From: Flavobacteriales bacterium
GTDB taxonomy: Bacteria > Bacteroidota > Bacteroidia > Flavobacteriales_F > PHOS-HE28
Assembly (NCBI GenBank): GCA_016712535.1
Contig: JADJQW010000003.1
Coordinates: 265,001-329,000 of the forward strand
Direction of reading: 5' to 3'
DNA: 64,000 nucleotides
Made by a program: the position numbers and the translations under genes. Position 1 is the first letter of the stretch; every line of letters begins with the position of its first letter. Below, one piece after another: positions 45,539 to 53,995 of this stretch. The notes beneath the pieces are model-generated. The model saw only the letters and a list, made by a program, of their open reading frames with translations, did not search any database and had not been told where the DNA came from.

Positions 45539-46696
45539 CTACCTCCGCATCAACCGCAGCATCAGCCTCCACGCCACGAGCTCTGTCACCTTTTCGGGAT
45601 ACACGTTCTTCGACGTCTCCCAGTCGCAGAACTTCCGCAGCACGTCCAGGAAACCCGCCTCGGTGGTGTAAGTGATGTGATCGGGATAGTCGCCGTAGTC
45701 GGAGCGCACGAAGTATGTGCCGTTCCAGGTGATGTTCGTGCCGCCTTCCTTGTGCGAGGTGGAGAAGCGTGCGCCAGCCTTCATGGCCGCCACGATGGTC
45801 TGTTGCAAGGCCGGCACGGAGTCCAGATGCGCTTCGGCGTTCAACGCGGCGGCACAGATCCTCTGGTACCGTTCGGAAGTCCCGTCCTCCGCTGAGGGCG
45901 GATCAGCGGGCATGAAGCCGCGCGTCCAGTGGCTGAACCAACTGTCCGCGGTATGGCGGTAATAGTCGTGATGCGTGGCCGCTGCATCGGCCCAGGAGGT
46001 CGCCACGCGGAGGGAATAACCGTGGGTGTGCGGCAATGCCGCTTCGAAGCGCAGTTCGAAGTCGTAACGCGCACCCACCACCTTGGCGCTGGCCGTGAAG
46101 GTGAGCCGACCGTTCTGCATGGTGGCGGCGAACAAGGTCATCAGGTCGCGCTCCAACGCGAACTGGACCTCGTGCGGCGGACGCGGATCGCGGAAGTGCA
46201 ACAGGCGAATGGCGCTGGTGGCGGTTTCGGTGGAGGTCAGCGCGCTTTTCGGAATGGGGGCGGGCTGCGCGGGCTCCTGCGAAACGCGCGCACCGATCGT
46301 CGAGCGGACGACCTCCGGACCTGAGCGGGCTTCGCGCTGAGCGAGCTGGGACAAGGCATCCGGCTTCGGCTCGAGGGCTTTGCGGATGGCGTCCATGTCC
46401 GGAGGAGGTTCGGGCGTCAGCGGCGGTTCCAGCACGAAGAAGTGCCGTTGCGCGGTAGTGAACTCGCCCGCGTACGAGGAGTTGTTGCGCGCGTAGAAGC
46501 TCACCTCGGCGGTGGATCTCCGGCGATCATCGTGGACCGCCTTGGCCAGTTTCACCGAGGCCCCGCAAGGCGCTGCAGGAAAACCGTTTTCGATGGCCAC
46601 GATGCTGTTGCCGGCTTGCAACTCGGCTTCCACGAGTTCACGCAAGGACGCCGGGAATTCCGCGAGCTGCTGGCGTAAGTGGTCGCTGGTGGTCAT
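45539..46696 (-). CDS. Hypothetical protein, anchor gene with a duplicated 3' end
   Basis: 385 residues. The N-terminal region is charged (HLRQQLAEFPASLRELVEAE), the middle Pro/Glu-rich (LEPPLTPEPPPDMDAIRKAL), and the C-terminal part looks globular (HYFELRFEAALP-like; GYSLRVATSWADAAATHHDY; DYGDYPDHITYTTEAGFLDV). No family recognised. It begins 20 nt after the (corrected) end of the membrane-protein gene upstream, so the two are likely an operon. Its last 57 codons are duplicated at 44750-44922 beyond the toxin-antitoxin pair. Confidence 0.75.
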   Translation of the reverse strand: MTTSDHLRQQLAEFPASLRELVEAELQAGNSIVAIENGFPAAPCGASVKLAKAVHDDRRRSTAEVSFYARNNSSYAGEFTTAQRHFFVLEPPLTPEPPPDMDAIRKALEPKPDALSQLAQREARSGPEVVRSTIGARVSQEPAQPAPIPKSALTSTETATSAIRLLHFRDPRPPHEVQFALERDLMTLFAATMQNGRLTFTASAKVVGARYDFELRFEAALPHTHGYSLRVATSWADAAATHHDYYRHTADSWFSHWTRGFMPADPPSAEDGTSERYQRICAAALNAEAHLDSVPALQQTIVAAMKAGARFSTSHKEGGTNITWNGTYFVRSDYGDYPDHITYTTEAGFLDVLRKFCDWETSKNVYPEKVTELVAWRLMLRLMRR

Positions 46697-46715
46697 CGGC
46701 CCGTTCCTGGATGCG

Positions 46716-47721
46716 CTATTCCACCTCCATCTTCTCCTTGTACCACCCTTCCATCTCGGAAAAGTCGACGCCGGTGCCCGCGAACTTCCCGGGGAGTACG
46801 CGGAACAGCTCATCACCGAAGCGCCGCGTACGCTTCAGGTTCTCCGACGTGGTGTAGTTGGGCGGGGAGGTGCTGTTGAGCCAACGTCCCATGGCGTTCA
46901 GCGCTGGACGGGCGAAGCGCTGCTTTTTCGTCGGGGGTCAGTGCAGCATCGCGCACAAAGGCTAGCGCAGGTTCGGCATAGCCGGAATCCAGCATGGCTG
47001 CCATGCGCTGCAAGAATTCCGGATCTGAACGGAGGCGTGCTGCAGCAGCCTCGCACACGGCCGGTTTCTCAACGAGGCTCGCCCGTGAGACCAGCTTCTC
47101 GAAATCGTTCTTTGGATCGAGCCGTTCGATCTCCGCGAGTTCTTCTTTGGTCGCTGGCACGAGGATGATGATCCGCGTGGCGACGTCGGCCAGACCGCGA
47201 CCGCTGTTGTTGATGACCCAGTTGCCGGCAAAGATCAGGCTGCCCACAAGGCTCAGCGCGGTGAACCAGGTCCATGGGCGAAGCAACCACTGAACGGACA
47301 GCCCCGGCACGAGCTTCTGGTTCAAGCTGACCACCACCAGCAGCACGGTGGAGAACAGGATGAGGTAGAGGAACGGGCTGTAGAGACCGCGCGGCGTGAA
47401 GCCGGGCCGCAGGTAAAAGGCGATGAACACGTAGGAAGCGACCGCCAACGCGAATGCTGCTGCCACGGTGAGCAGGTAGAGCTTGCCTCGTCCCAGCCGG
47501 ATCCAGTCGAAGCCGCCGCTGGCCGTCATGCAGAGCAGCGCCACCATCATCAGCCCCCAAATGGACGCTAGGACGTTCACGGCGGGTGCCGCCCATCGGT
47601 CGCTGTGCGTCTCCTTCGAGATCCACTCAGCCAGGAATGGCAGCAGCCGCATGAAGAAGAGGATGCTGGCCAGACCGGCACTGAGGGTGCCGATGATCTG
47701 CTGGGAGGGGGAAGGGGGCAT
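46716..47721 (-). CDS. Hypothetical membrane protein, single-base frameshift near 46917
   Basis: About 335 residues after correction. Five membrane helices in the first 170 residues (for example TVAAAFALAVASYVFIAFYL, LYSPFLYLILFSTVLLVVVS) precede a helical soluble domain. The open frame stops at 46813, but dropping one A from the A5 run in GACGAAAAAGCAGC continues into a plausible end (RFARPALNAMGRWLNSTSPP, ending EGWYKEKMEVE) with a stop at 46716, just before the next gene. The homopolymer suggests a sequencing error. A TACTTTG box lies about 40 nt before the ATG. Confidence 0.75.
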
Positions 47722-47847
47722 GTTCGTGATCAGCGAAGATCAAGAGCGGATCGATGCCAAAGTAGCCGTCAGCGCCAAGCCGGCGAAAGGCGCAACGCCC
47801 GTGCATCACGAGCGGTGATCAGCCCTATCCGCGATCAGCGCAGCGCA

Positions 47848-49917
47848 TTAACGCGGCACCCTTCCTTTCCCGCCGCAAGCAGGACATCCGGCGGTTTCGC
47901 CCGAGCCTTCGCTGCCGGTGCCTCCGCAGCAATCGCAGGCATGCCTTACGCTTTCGTAGGTGGTGTAGCCGATGGGCTCGTAGTACACATCGATGGTGGG
48001 GTGCGTGGGCGAGCTGTAATTGGGGCGTTCGATGCGTCTGTCGCCGGTCTTGTGGAAGGTGGGCACCGCTTCGCTGTAGCCGCCATTGCCGCCGCAGCAA
48101 TGGCAGGTGCTGCGGTTGGCGAACACGCGGCCCGTGCCACCGCAGGCGTTGCACAGTGACCAGGTAGCGGGCACGGCATGGTCGATCTGTTCCTGCAGAT
48201 GCATCAACGCGGTGTTGCGCCGGGTGATCTCCGCTTCGCGCTGGCGCTCGCGTTCGCGGGCAGCGGCTTCTTCGGATTCCTGTGCGCGTCGGTACTCCGC
48301 GGCCTGCCGTTCCAAGGTGGTGAACCGATCGTCCAGATCGTAGGTGGGCAGCCCGCTCAAATCGATATCGCCGAAGGCGGGCAATGCGGGGCTCGCGGCG
48401 GCCGCATGGGCCAGCAGCATCCAATGCGTGGTGCTGTCCGGCGTGCTGGCGCCGAACAGGTAACCGCAGAGGTCATCGAACAGCAGGTGCTTGTCGCCCT
48501 GGCGCTGCTGCAGGTAGCCCCAAGCGCTGGCGGTGAAGGCGGTGCTCTTCAACGGCGTGGGGTCGGGTGCCCACGGCTGGCCCGGCAGTGCATCGTCGTT
48601 GAACTTCAGGCGGCCCCACAGCTGCACATCGGGTATCATCGACACGAACACCGCCGCGTAGGTGCTGTCGCGCGAAAGCGTGCACGGCACGTCGTAGTAC
48701 ATGTCCATTTCGCCATTGCGCTCCCAGGAGGCGATGCGCCGTTCGCTGCTGATGCGCCAGCCCAGCTTGTTCGCCGCCTGTTGGAACTGCCGCACCTGAC
48801 GAAGGAAGCCCGCTTTCCGATCGCTCGAGAGCTCCTTTGCTGCTTGCACCTGCGCGTATTGTCGGCAGGCTACAGCATATTCCTTGTCCAACACGTCGCT
48901 CGTGATCATGCCCTGCTCCTCGCCGGTCAGCAGGTCGTAGCTCTTCAGGTACGCGTAGTCACAGGTGTAACGGCCACAGGTGGTGTAGGCCAGTTGGCCG
49001 GTGGCCGTGGAGAAGGCGAAGGGGCCATTTATGTTGAACGACCAGGAACGGACGGTCTGTCCCGTGGCGATGTCCAAGGCTTCCAGTGATACGGACCGCC
49101 CGTTCTCGTCAAGGTTTCCCGGCTGGTCCTCCCAGAAGAAGACGAGCAAGGAATCGCGGCATACACGGATGTCCGGATAAGAGCGCGTGTTGGTGGGTTT
49201 CATCTTCTGCAGCGCACCGGTGCGCGTATCCAGCAGGCAATAGCCCTGATTGTGGAAGGCGGCATAACGGCCGGTCGCGTTCCGGGTGTACACATCGTCC
49301 ACGGAACCCACCGAAGTGGAAAGGGGCTTCACGCTCTTGTACAGGTAGTTCACCTCCAGGAAGGTGTTCGCATGGTTGAAGGGGTAGTCCTTGCGGTCGT
49401 CACGCTGCGTGACACAGCAGATGAAGACCTGCCGTTCGGGCACGAAGCCGATCAGTTTCATGTAGACGGACTCCTTTTCCCGGTGCCCCACGAGGGCCGA
49501 CCAGATGGCGCGTTGCGTCCGTTCATCCACCACATCGATGAAGCACTGCTTGTCCACCTCCTTGGTGCCTTTGGCGTTCATCACCGTCTCAAAACGCTCG
49601 TGCGCGCTGTAGCCTGGCGCCATGCGGATGCCTTGCGCCGTTCTGGTGGTCCAGGTCACGGATGCTGGATCGACCTCATGCACCTGCTTGCGGGAGCGCA
49701 TGTCATAGACGCCCTCCATGTAGGGGCCGCCCTGCACGCGGAGGTAGCGGCCATCCATGCTGAACGAGAGAGCCGTCGCGCTCTCGCGCGGGAACTGGGC
49801 GTATTGGATGCGCTCCGGCGGATCCTCCTGCGCGAACGAATGCACGGCAAGCAGGGCCATGCATGGCAGGAGCACGGTGCTGGACACGAAGCGCGGGAGT
49901 GAACGGGTGGCGATCAT
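47848..49917 (-). CDS. Secreted WD40-like protein with a C-terminal DnaJ-type zinc-finger segment
   Basis: 689 residues. Signal peptide about 1-29 (FVSSTVLLPCMALLAVHSFA). The body reads as a beta-propeller-like repeat protein (DIATGQTVRSWSFNINGPFA, LSFSMDGRYLRVQGGPYMEG). A coiled-coil (RRAQESEEAAARERERQREA) leads to four CxxCGGxG motifs (CNACGGTG, CHCCGGNG, CDCCGGTG, CPACGGKG), the arrangement of the DnaJ cysteine-rich domain, with about 45 residues between motifs 2 and 3. An exported protein with DnaJ-type zinc centres is unusual. Function unknown. Confidence 0.8.
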   Translation of the reverse strand: MIATRSLPRFVSSTVLLPCMALLAVHSFAQEDPPERIQYAQFPRESATALSFSMDGRYLRVQGGPYMEGVYDMRSRKQVHEVDPASVTWTTRTAQGIRMAPGYSAHERFETVMNAKGTKEVDKQCFIDVVDERTQRAIWSALVGHREKESVYMKLIGFVPERQVFICCVTQRDDRKDYPFNHANTFLEVNYLYKSVKPLSTSVGSVDDVYTRNATGRYAAFHNQGYCLLDTRTGALQKMKPTNTRSYPDIRVCRDSLLVFFWEDQPGNLDENGRSVSLEALDIATGQTVRSWSFNINGPFAFSTATGQLAYTTCGRYTCDYAYLKSYDLLTGEEQGMITSDVLDKEYAVACRQYAQVQAAKELSSDRKAGFLRQVRQFQQAANKLGWRISSERRIASWERNGEMDMYYDVPCTLSRDSTYAAVFVSMIPDVQLWGRLKFNDDALPGQPWAPDPTPLKSTAFTASAWGYLQQRQGDKHLLFDDLCGYLFGASTPDSTTHWMLLAHAAAASPALPAFGDIDLSGLPTYDLDDRFTTLERQAAEYRRAQESEEAAARERERQREAEITRRNTALMHLQEQIDHAVPATWSLCNACGGTGRVFANRSTCHCCGGNGGYSEAVPTFHKTGDRRIERPNYSSPTHPTIDVYYEPIGYTTYESVRHACDCCGGTGSEGSGETAGCPACGGKGRVPR

Positions 49918-49977
49918 CCGGATGGGTTGCGCACGCAATTTCCGGGAATCGCCAATTCCGGAACATGAGCGTTGTTC

Positions 49978-50106
49978 GGCATGGCGTCCCTCCGATCGGG
50001 CTGATCGACGGCGAGCGCCTCGTGAGCCTGTTCGAGCAGTACGAGCTGGGCCTGGAGATGAAGACCGTGCCCGAGCCTGCCGGAGTTCATGTGGAGCTTC
50101 GCGAGC
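49978..50106 (+). pseudogene. mrr 3'-end fragment 3
   Basis: About 38 codons encode VPPIGLIDGERLVSLFEQYE then LGLEMKTV, close to the Mrr C terminus; the last part (gagcctgccggagttc) also follows mrr but without its stop. Identity is about 85% by eye over the first 95 bp. It lies upstream of the DnaJ-finger gene and downstream of the T9SS gene at 50187. Confidence 0.85.
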
Positions 50107-50186
50107 CAGACCCCGACGCTGGGATGTCAGACGTTGAACGCGTACGCCGTACGCTCAGGGAGGAAAACCGGGTGGTACGCCCGCGC

Positions 50187-50996
50187 TCAGTACAGCACCA
50201 CGCGCTGCGTGGCGATTGTTCCCTGCGGGCCATTCACCGCAGTCACGTACACACCGCGGCCCAGGTCCGAAACATCCACGGTGGTCAATGACGCGTTCAG
50301 CTTGCGGCGGAGCACCACACGCCCTTCACCGTCGTACAGCGCCACCTCATGCGTGGCGCCCAGGGTCGCATCGAAGCTGAGCTGGAGCTTGTCATCGACC
50401 ATCCGGATAGCGGCCGCTGCGGCGGCGGGTGCATCGATGCCCGTGCTGCCGCTCTGGCAATAGGCCACGCGGCCGCTCCAGATCTGCGGGGTGGAGAAGG
50501 GCACGCCGAACAGGTTGTACATGCTGCGTGCGATGCTCACGCCCATGTTGGCATCGGTGTACGCGTAGGTCCCCCACGGGGTCGTAGTGGCGATGAGGAA
50601 CACCTTGGAAAGCGGCGTGGCCGTGAGGTAGATGGCCACGGTATCATCGGCCTGCATGGTCAGGTCGAGCGGGATGGGGATCACCGTGGGAATGCTGTCG
50701 GTGATCTGCGTGTTGTTGGAACTCACCGTGGCGGTCCCCAGGAAGGTCCACGCGCCTTGGTTGACCTCGTAGCCTTGGAACCCGCCCACCTTGTAGTAGA
50801 GGTCGAAGTCGGCGTCGCCCCAATTGATGTTGGCGGTGAGGTGGTCGAGCACGATGGGTTCGTACGCGACCACGTTGAACATCACGCCGTGGTTCTGGTA
50901 GGTGCGATCGAGCACGGTCGTCACGCTGTCGCAGGACGATTGCGCGTGGCTGGCGGCGACGATGGCGAACAACGGAAGGGACAGGGCGATGCGCAT
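50187..50996 (-). CDS. Secreted protein with T9SS sorting domain
   Basis: 269 residues. Signal peptide about 1-18. A beta-rich domain (VLDRTYQNHGVMFNVVAYEP, DADFDLYYKVGGFQGYEVNQ) resembles carbohydrate- or ligand-binding sandwich folds. The end (DDKLQLSFDATLGATHEVAL; YVTAVNGPQGTIATQRVVLY) is a T9SS type A sorting domain. A TACTTTCG box lies about 14-21 nt upstream. Confidence 0.8.
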   Translation of the reverse strand: MRIALSLPLFAIVAASHAQSSCDSVTTVLDRTYQNHGVMFNVVAYEPIVLDHLTANINWGDADFDLYYKVGGFQGYEVNQGAWTFLGTATVSSNNTQITDSIPTVIPIPLDLTMQADDTVAIYLTATPLSKVFLIATTTPWGTYAYTDANMGVSIARSMYNLFGVPFSTPQIWSGRVAYCQSGSTGIDAPAAAAAAIRMVDDKLQLSFDATLGATHEVALYDGEGRVVLRRKLNASLTTVDVSDLGRGVYVTAVNGPQGTIATQRVVLY

Positions 50997-51075
50997 AGCG
51001 GTGGGGATGGTGCGCGAAAGTAGGATCCTCCCCTCACCAGGTCTTTTCCGTCAGGCCGAGGCTTCTTCCTTCGTG

Positions 51076-51095
51076 CCCCGGAGTTCAATCCGGGG
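51076..51095. repeat. REP-like hairpin
   Basis: CCCCGGAGTTCAATCCGGGG can pair its 5' CCCCGGA with TCCGGGG. It is nearly the same as the hairpin at 34621-34641, about 16 kb away, so a dispersed repeat family is present. Confidence 0.7.
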
Positions 51096-51275
51096 TCGCT
51101 GCCATCCATGCCGAATATCGCGATGAGCGCACGCAACCGTTCCTCTTAAGAGACCGTCGGTTTTCGGGAGCGCATCGGCGGCGCCATCGCTCAACGTCAA
51201 CTATCCTGCAGGTGCAGTGCCCGAGGCCTGAGTGCCGGAGGTCAGGTCCCCGGTCGAATCAAGGTGTCCAAATGG

Positions 51276-51347
51276 CAAAAGAGCTGGGCCCGAATCCGGA
51301 GACGGCACACGAACTTGTGACGGAGTCCTTCAAGAGTTCTGGGAGCC
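51276..51347 (+). pseudogene. mrr 3'-end fragment 4 (weak)
   Basis: Codons read KELGPNPETAHELVTESFKS, aligning with the Mrr end (YELGLKPKTVYELQPEFFRS) at roughly 60-65% nucleotide identity. Weaker than fragments 2 and 3, but in the same orientation and in the same inter-gene context. Confidence 0.55.
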
Positions 51348-51415
51348 AGGTCTCGATCGTGGTCCAAAGATTCTCAGCACCGCAACTTGTCCATGTATGT
51401 GAACGTGGGTCATCT

Positions 51416-52552
51416 TCAGCGCCGCTGGAACAGGTCGTCGTTGGAACGGCCAGTTCTCGCGGCCGGTAGTAGCGCTAGCTCCTGAAAGAACATCAGCATT
51501 TCATCCAGCAGCACCTCGTAGATCACTTCTTGTTCGCGCAAACTCGCCGCATCGGGCACCTTGAATCGCCCTTCCCCTCGCAGTCGCATCAGGTAAGCGC
51601 TCGTGTAGCTCTCATGGCCGAACGGCTTCTTTGGATCGAGGTAGCGCAGATCGCCCCGCACGCCCTTGAACATCGGATATGGCGGCTCTCCATCGGTATC
51701 CGCCACCATCAAGATCGGCATCGGGTAGCTGTGCGTGGTGATCGCCTCCAGCACATAGGGCCACTTGTCGCGGACCTCGGCGGTGTCGGTCTTCTGTTCG
51801 ATGGTGGTCTCCAGGCTGATGAAGGCATCGACGAGGCCAGGCTCGTGCAGCGTGCACCAGCCTTCCTGCGCGCCCCAGCTGTGGCCGATGAAGAAGACCT
51901 TGTTGCCATGAGCGAGTTGGCTGGCAAAGCGTAGCATGGTGCGGATGGAACTCGTGTCTGGCTCCCACACCAGCGGATAGCCGTAAGACTTGCCTTCCAA
52001 CGGCCAGTGGAAATTGCAGGAGAGGAAGATGAAGCCGTTCGCGGCGAAGTGCTCGGCCATGCGCACGTTCTCGTCGCTGAAGCCTTGCGAGCCGTGGTGG
52101 TACACGATCACGGGCCGGTCCATGGGCTCCGGCCGTGCTACGCGGTGCGCATGCGTGGGCAGCGCGAAGAGGCTGTCCTTCACCTGCGCTGCGGTGAAAG
52201 GCGCGTAGTCGATCGGTGCTTCTTCGCCGAAGGTGTAGTGCAGGTCGTATTCGATGAACGCGGAGTCCGCGCGCAGCAGCAGTTCGTCGTACACGCGGCG
52301 CAATGGTCCGCTGAGGCTTCGTTGACGAAGCTGGGCGAGGCTCATCGGCGGCGTCTCCGGTTCATCAGCGAGCGGGAACCAGATCTGGATGAAGAGCGGC
52401 GCGTGACCTTCATAGCCGAATGCGGCGTAGCGCTGACTCTCGTTGAAGAGCACGGTGTCCGCGAAGCCGATGGAATTCAGAGGCTGGGTGGAAGCTTGAC
52501 TGAACCCGCTTGGTGAAAGCAGCAGGACAAGTCCAAGGAGTGCAACGCGCAT
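51416..52552 (-). CDS. Secreted alpha/beta hydrolase
   Basis: 378 residues with a signal peptide (about 1-18). The alpha/beta-hydrolase fold shows an oxyanion segment RPVIVYHHGSQGFSDENVRM and the nucleophile elbow FFIGHSWGAQEGW (GHSWG). PILMVADTDGEPPYP probably carries the acid residue and KKPFGHESYT the histidine. It resembles dienelactone-hydrolase and PAF-acetylhydrolase-like lipases. Substrate unknown. The ATG at 52552 is chosen because it begins the signal peptide. Confidence 0.85.
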   Translation of the reverse strand: MRVALLGLVLLLSPSGFSQASTQPLNSIGFADTVLFNESQRYAAFGYEGHAPLFIQIWFPLADEPETPPMSLAQLRQRSLSGPLRRVYDELLLRADSAFIEYDLHYTFGEEAPIDYAPFTAAQVKDSLFALPTHAHRVARPEPMDRPVIVYHHGSQGFSDENVRMAEHFAANGFIFLSCNFHWPLEGKSYGYPLVWEPDTSSIRTMLRFASQLAHGNKVFFIGHSWGAQEGWCTLHEPGLVDAFISLETTIEQKTDTAEVRDKWPYVLEAITTHSYPMPILMVADTDGEPPYPMFKGVRGDLRYLDPKKPFGHESYTSAYLMRLRGEGRFKVPDAASLREQEVIYEVLLDEMLMFFQELALLPAARTGRSNDDLFQRR

Positions 52553-52557
52553 CGGGT

Positions 52558-52565
52558 GGAAGGTA
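52558..52565 (-). promoter_or_regulatory. Start-proximal -7-like box
   Basis: Minus strand TACCTTCC ends 5 nt before the hydrolase ATG at 52552. Confidence 0.35.
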
Positions 52566-52603
52566 GAGAGCGCTGCCCTATAGCATGAATCACCAGCCAC
52601 ACA

Positions 52604-52728
52604 GCCCCACCGACTTGGTTCGCGACTTCCGCGGCAGCTTCCAATACAGCGCCGAGAAGGAGCTGATCATTACCTCGAGAGCGGCCCTGAGTCCACGGAT
52701 CGCCTTGCTGATGCGAGATGAGGTACGC
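52604..52728 (+). pseudogene. mrr internal fragment 5
   Basis: Codons encode SPTDLVRDFRGSFQYSAEKE, LIITSRAALSP, matching an internal part of the Mrr catalytic domain (SPALVRDFRGSMQGRAEKGL, ILTTGRFTP). Unlike the other fragments it covers the region before the C terminus, and it is the most distant from intact mrr. Confidence 0.8.
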
Positions 52729-52766
52729 GCCATGACTGGGGGTGAAGCGACACAGGCACTCGAAAG

Positions 52767-52799
52767 AAGAACGGCGGGGCATCACCCCGCCGTTCTTTT
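52767..52799 (-). terminator. Rho-independent terminator
   Basis: An 11-bp perfect stem, GAACGGCGGGG and CCCCGCCGTTC, encloses loop CATCA (52769-52795), with T-rich sequence beyond. It lies 15 nt after the stop of the cyclase-like lipoprotein gene on the minus strand. Confidence 0.8.
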
Positions 52800-52814
52800 C
52801 GATTCTCGGCTGGT

Positions 52815-53387
52815 TCACTTCTTCTCCTCCGCGCCCGGCTCAGGCATCAGGCCCAGCTGGGTCATCATCTTCATCTCTTCCATGTAGCCCCAATGCTCCA
52901 CCGCCTTGCCGTTCTCGAAGCGGAGCACGTCCACGCCCATCACATCCATGGTCTTCCCGGTCGCGGGCATGGCGCCCCACGGACCGCTGTTCGTGCCTTT
53001 CATGCGGAAATGGACGAAGGTCATGTCGCCGGTTGTGCTCATGGAGACAATCTCCTGTTGATAGTCCGGATAGGCGCCGCGCAGCAGGCTCACCATGTCC
53101 TTGAGGCCTTGGATGCCCGTGGTGGTGATGGAAGGATCCTGCTGATGATCCACGAAGTTCTCGGCGACGTGATCGCCGATGTTGTCGAGGTTGCCGGTGT
53201 TGATGGACTCGAAGACGGCGCGGACGCTCGCTTCCCTGGCAGCCATTTCGGCCTTGGCGGTGCTGTCGGCCTTCATCATGGCCGTGTGTTCAGCCGAAGC
53301 AGCGTGGTCGTGGCCGCCACCGCCGCAGGAGGCGAGCAGCAGGCCAATGGCCAGTGGGGCGGATGCAAGGATCAACTGTTTGCGCAT
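52815..53387 (-). CDS. SnoaL-like (ester cyclase) lipoprotein
   Basis: 190 residues. A lipoprotein signal (LAIGLLLASCGGGG, lipobox LASC) is followed by a His/Ala-rich linker and a SnoaL-like domain (VRAVFESINTGNLDNIGDHV, ENFVDHQQDP, FVHFRMKGTNSGPWGAMPAT, FENGKAVEHWGYMEEMKMM). The ATG at 53387 starts the lipoprotein signal; the longer frame is rejected. A strong terminator follows. Confidence 0.87.
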   Translation of the reverse strand: MRKQLILASAPLAIGLLLASCGGGGHDHAASAEHTAMMKADSTAKAEMAAREASVRAVFESINTGNLDNIGDHVAENFVDHQQDPSITTTGIQGLKDMVSLLRGAYPDYQQEIVSMSTTGDMTFVHFRMKGTNSGPWGAMPATGKTMDVMGVDVLRFENGKAVEHWGYMEEMKMMTQLGLMPEPGAEEKK

Positions 53388-53497
53388 GGTAGGAAGGGTT
53401 TGGGTTAGGAGTCGAAAGCTAGATTTCTCGCTGGAATTGCCAAACGCCCGGTGGCGGCAGATCGAGAGACGCGTCTCAGCAGCGCTGCCGGTCGGAT

Positions 53498-53995
53498 TCA
53501 GCGCCTCGCGCAATGCCGCCTTTGCTCATCCACGAAGCCGGGACAGGCACGGGCGCCCAGGTACTTGAGGTGCTCGCGCGTGCCCCGCACCCTCGGCCGC
53601 CAGCCGAAGAGGTTGATGGTGCCGGGGATGCCTTCCTGCACGCGGTAGCAGCGTTCATGCTCCAGTCCGTCTATCAGGATGCGCAAGCCGATGGTGCTGT
53701 GCCCGGGCCAGAGGTCGAGTTTGCCGATGCACCGGTCCCATTCGGCATCGACCACGCCCGGTTGGCGGCGCAGGAAGGCCGCGAGGCTATCGAAGGTCTG
53801 ATGGTGCGCGATGTAGGTGGTGGAAGGCGTGGTGACGAGATGCCCCTTGCGCTGGCTGTGCAACTCCTTCTTCATCCAGCGGTCCAGTGTACGCTCGCTG
53901 CGCAGTGCACGGGCGAAACGATCAGCGTCCTGCGCCAGCGCAACGCACGGCAGGAGCAGAAGAGCGAGCAGGAACGACCTCACTTGCTCAGCCAT
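53498..53995 (-). CDS. Hypothetical secreted protein
   Basis: 165 residues with a signal peptide (about 1-22, FLLALLLLPCVALAQ). The rest is basic (LDRWMKKELHSQRKGHLVTT, GLRILIDGLEHERCYRVQEG) with no recognised domain. It overlaps the preceding gene by 16 nt, last of three genes in an operon of exported proteins. Confidence 0.7.
   Translation of the reverse strand: MAEQVRSFLLALLLLPCVALAQDADRFARALRSERTLDRWMKKELHSQRKGHLVTTPSTTYIAHHQTFDSLAAFLRRQPGVVDAEWDRCIGKLDLWPGHSTIGLRILIDGLEHERCYRVQEGIPGTINLFGWRPRVRGTREHLKYLGARACPGFVDEQRRHCARR

Larger units (their letters stand above)
50997..51415. other. Gene-free stretch with a REP-like hairpin and a weak mrr fragment
   Basis: No credible coding region. 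It holds the promoter area of the gene at 50187, a hairpin CCCCGGAGTTCAATCCGGGG at 51076-51095 (same family as 34621-34641), and a diverged mrr-like piece at 51276-51347. Confidence 0.6.
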
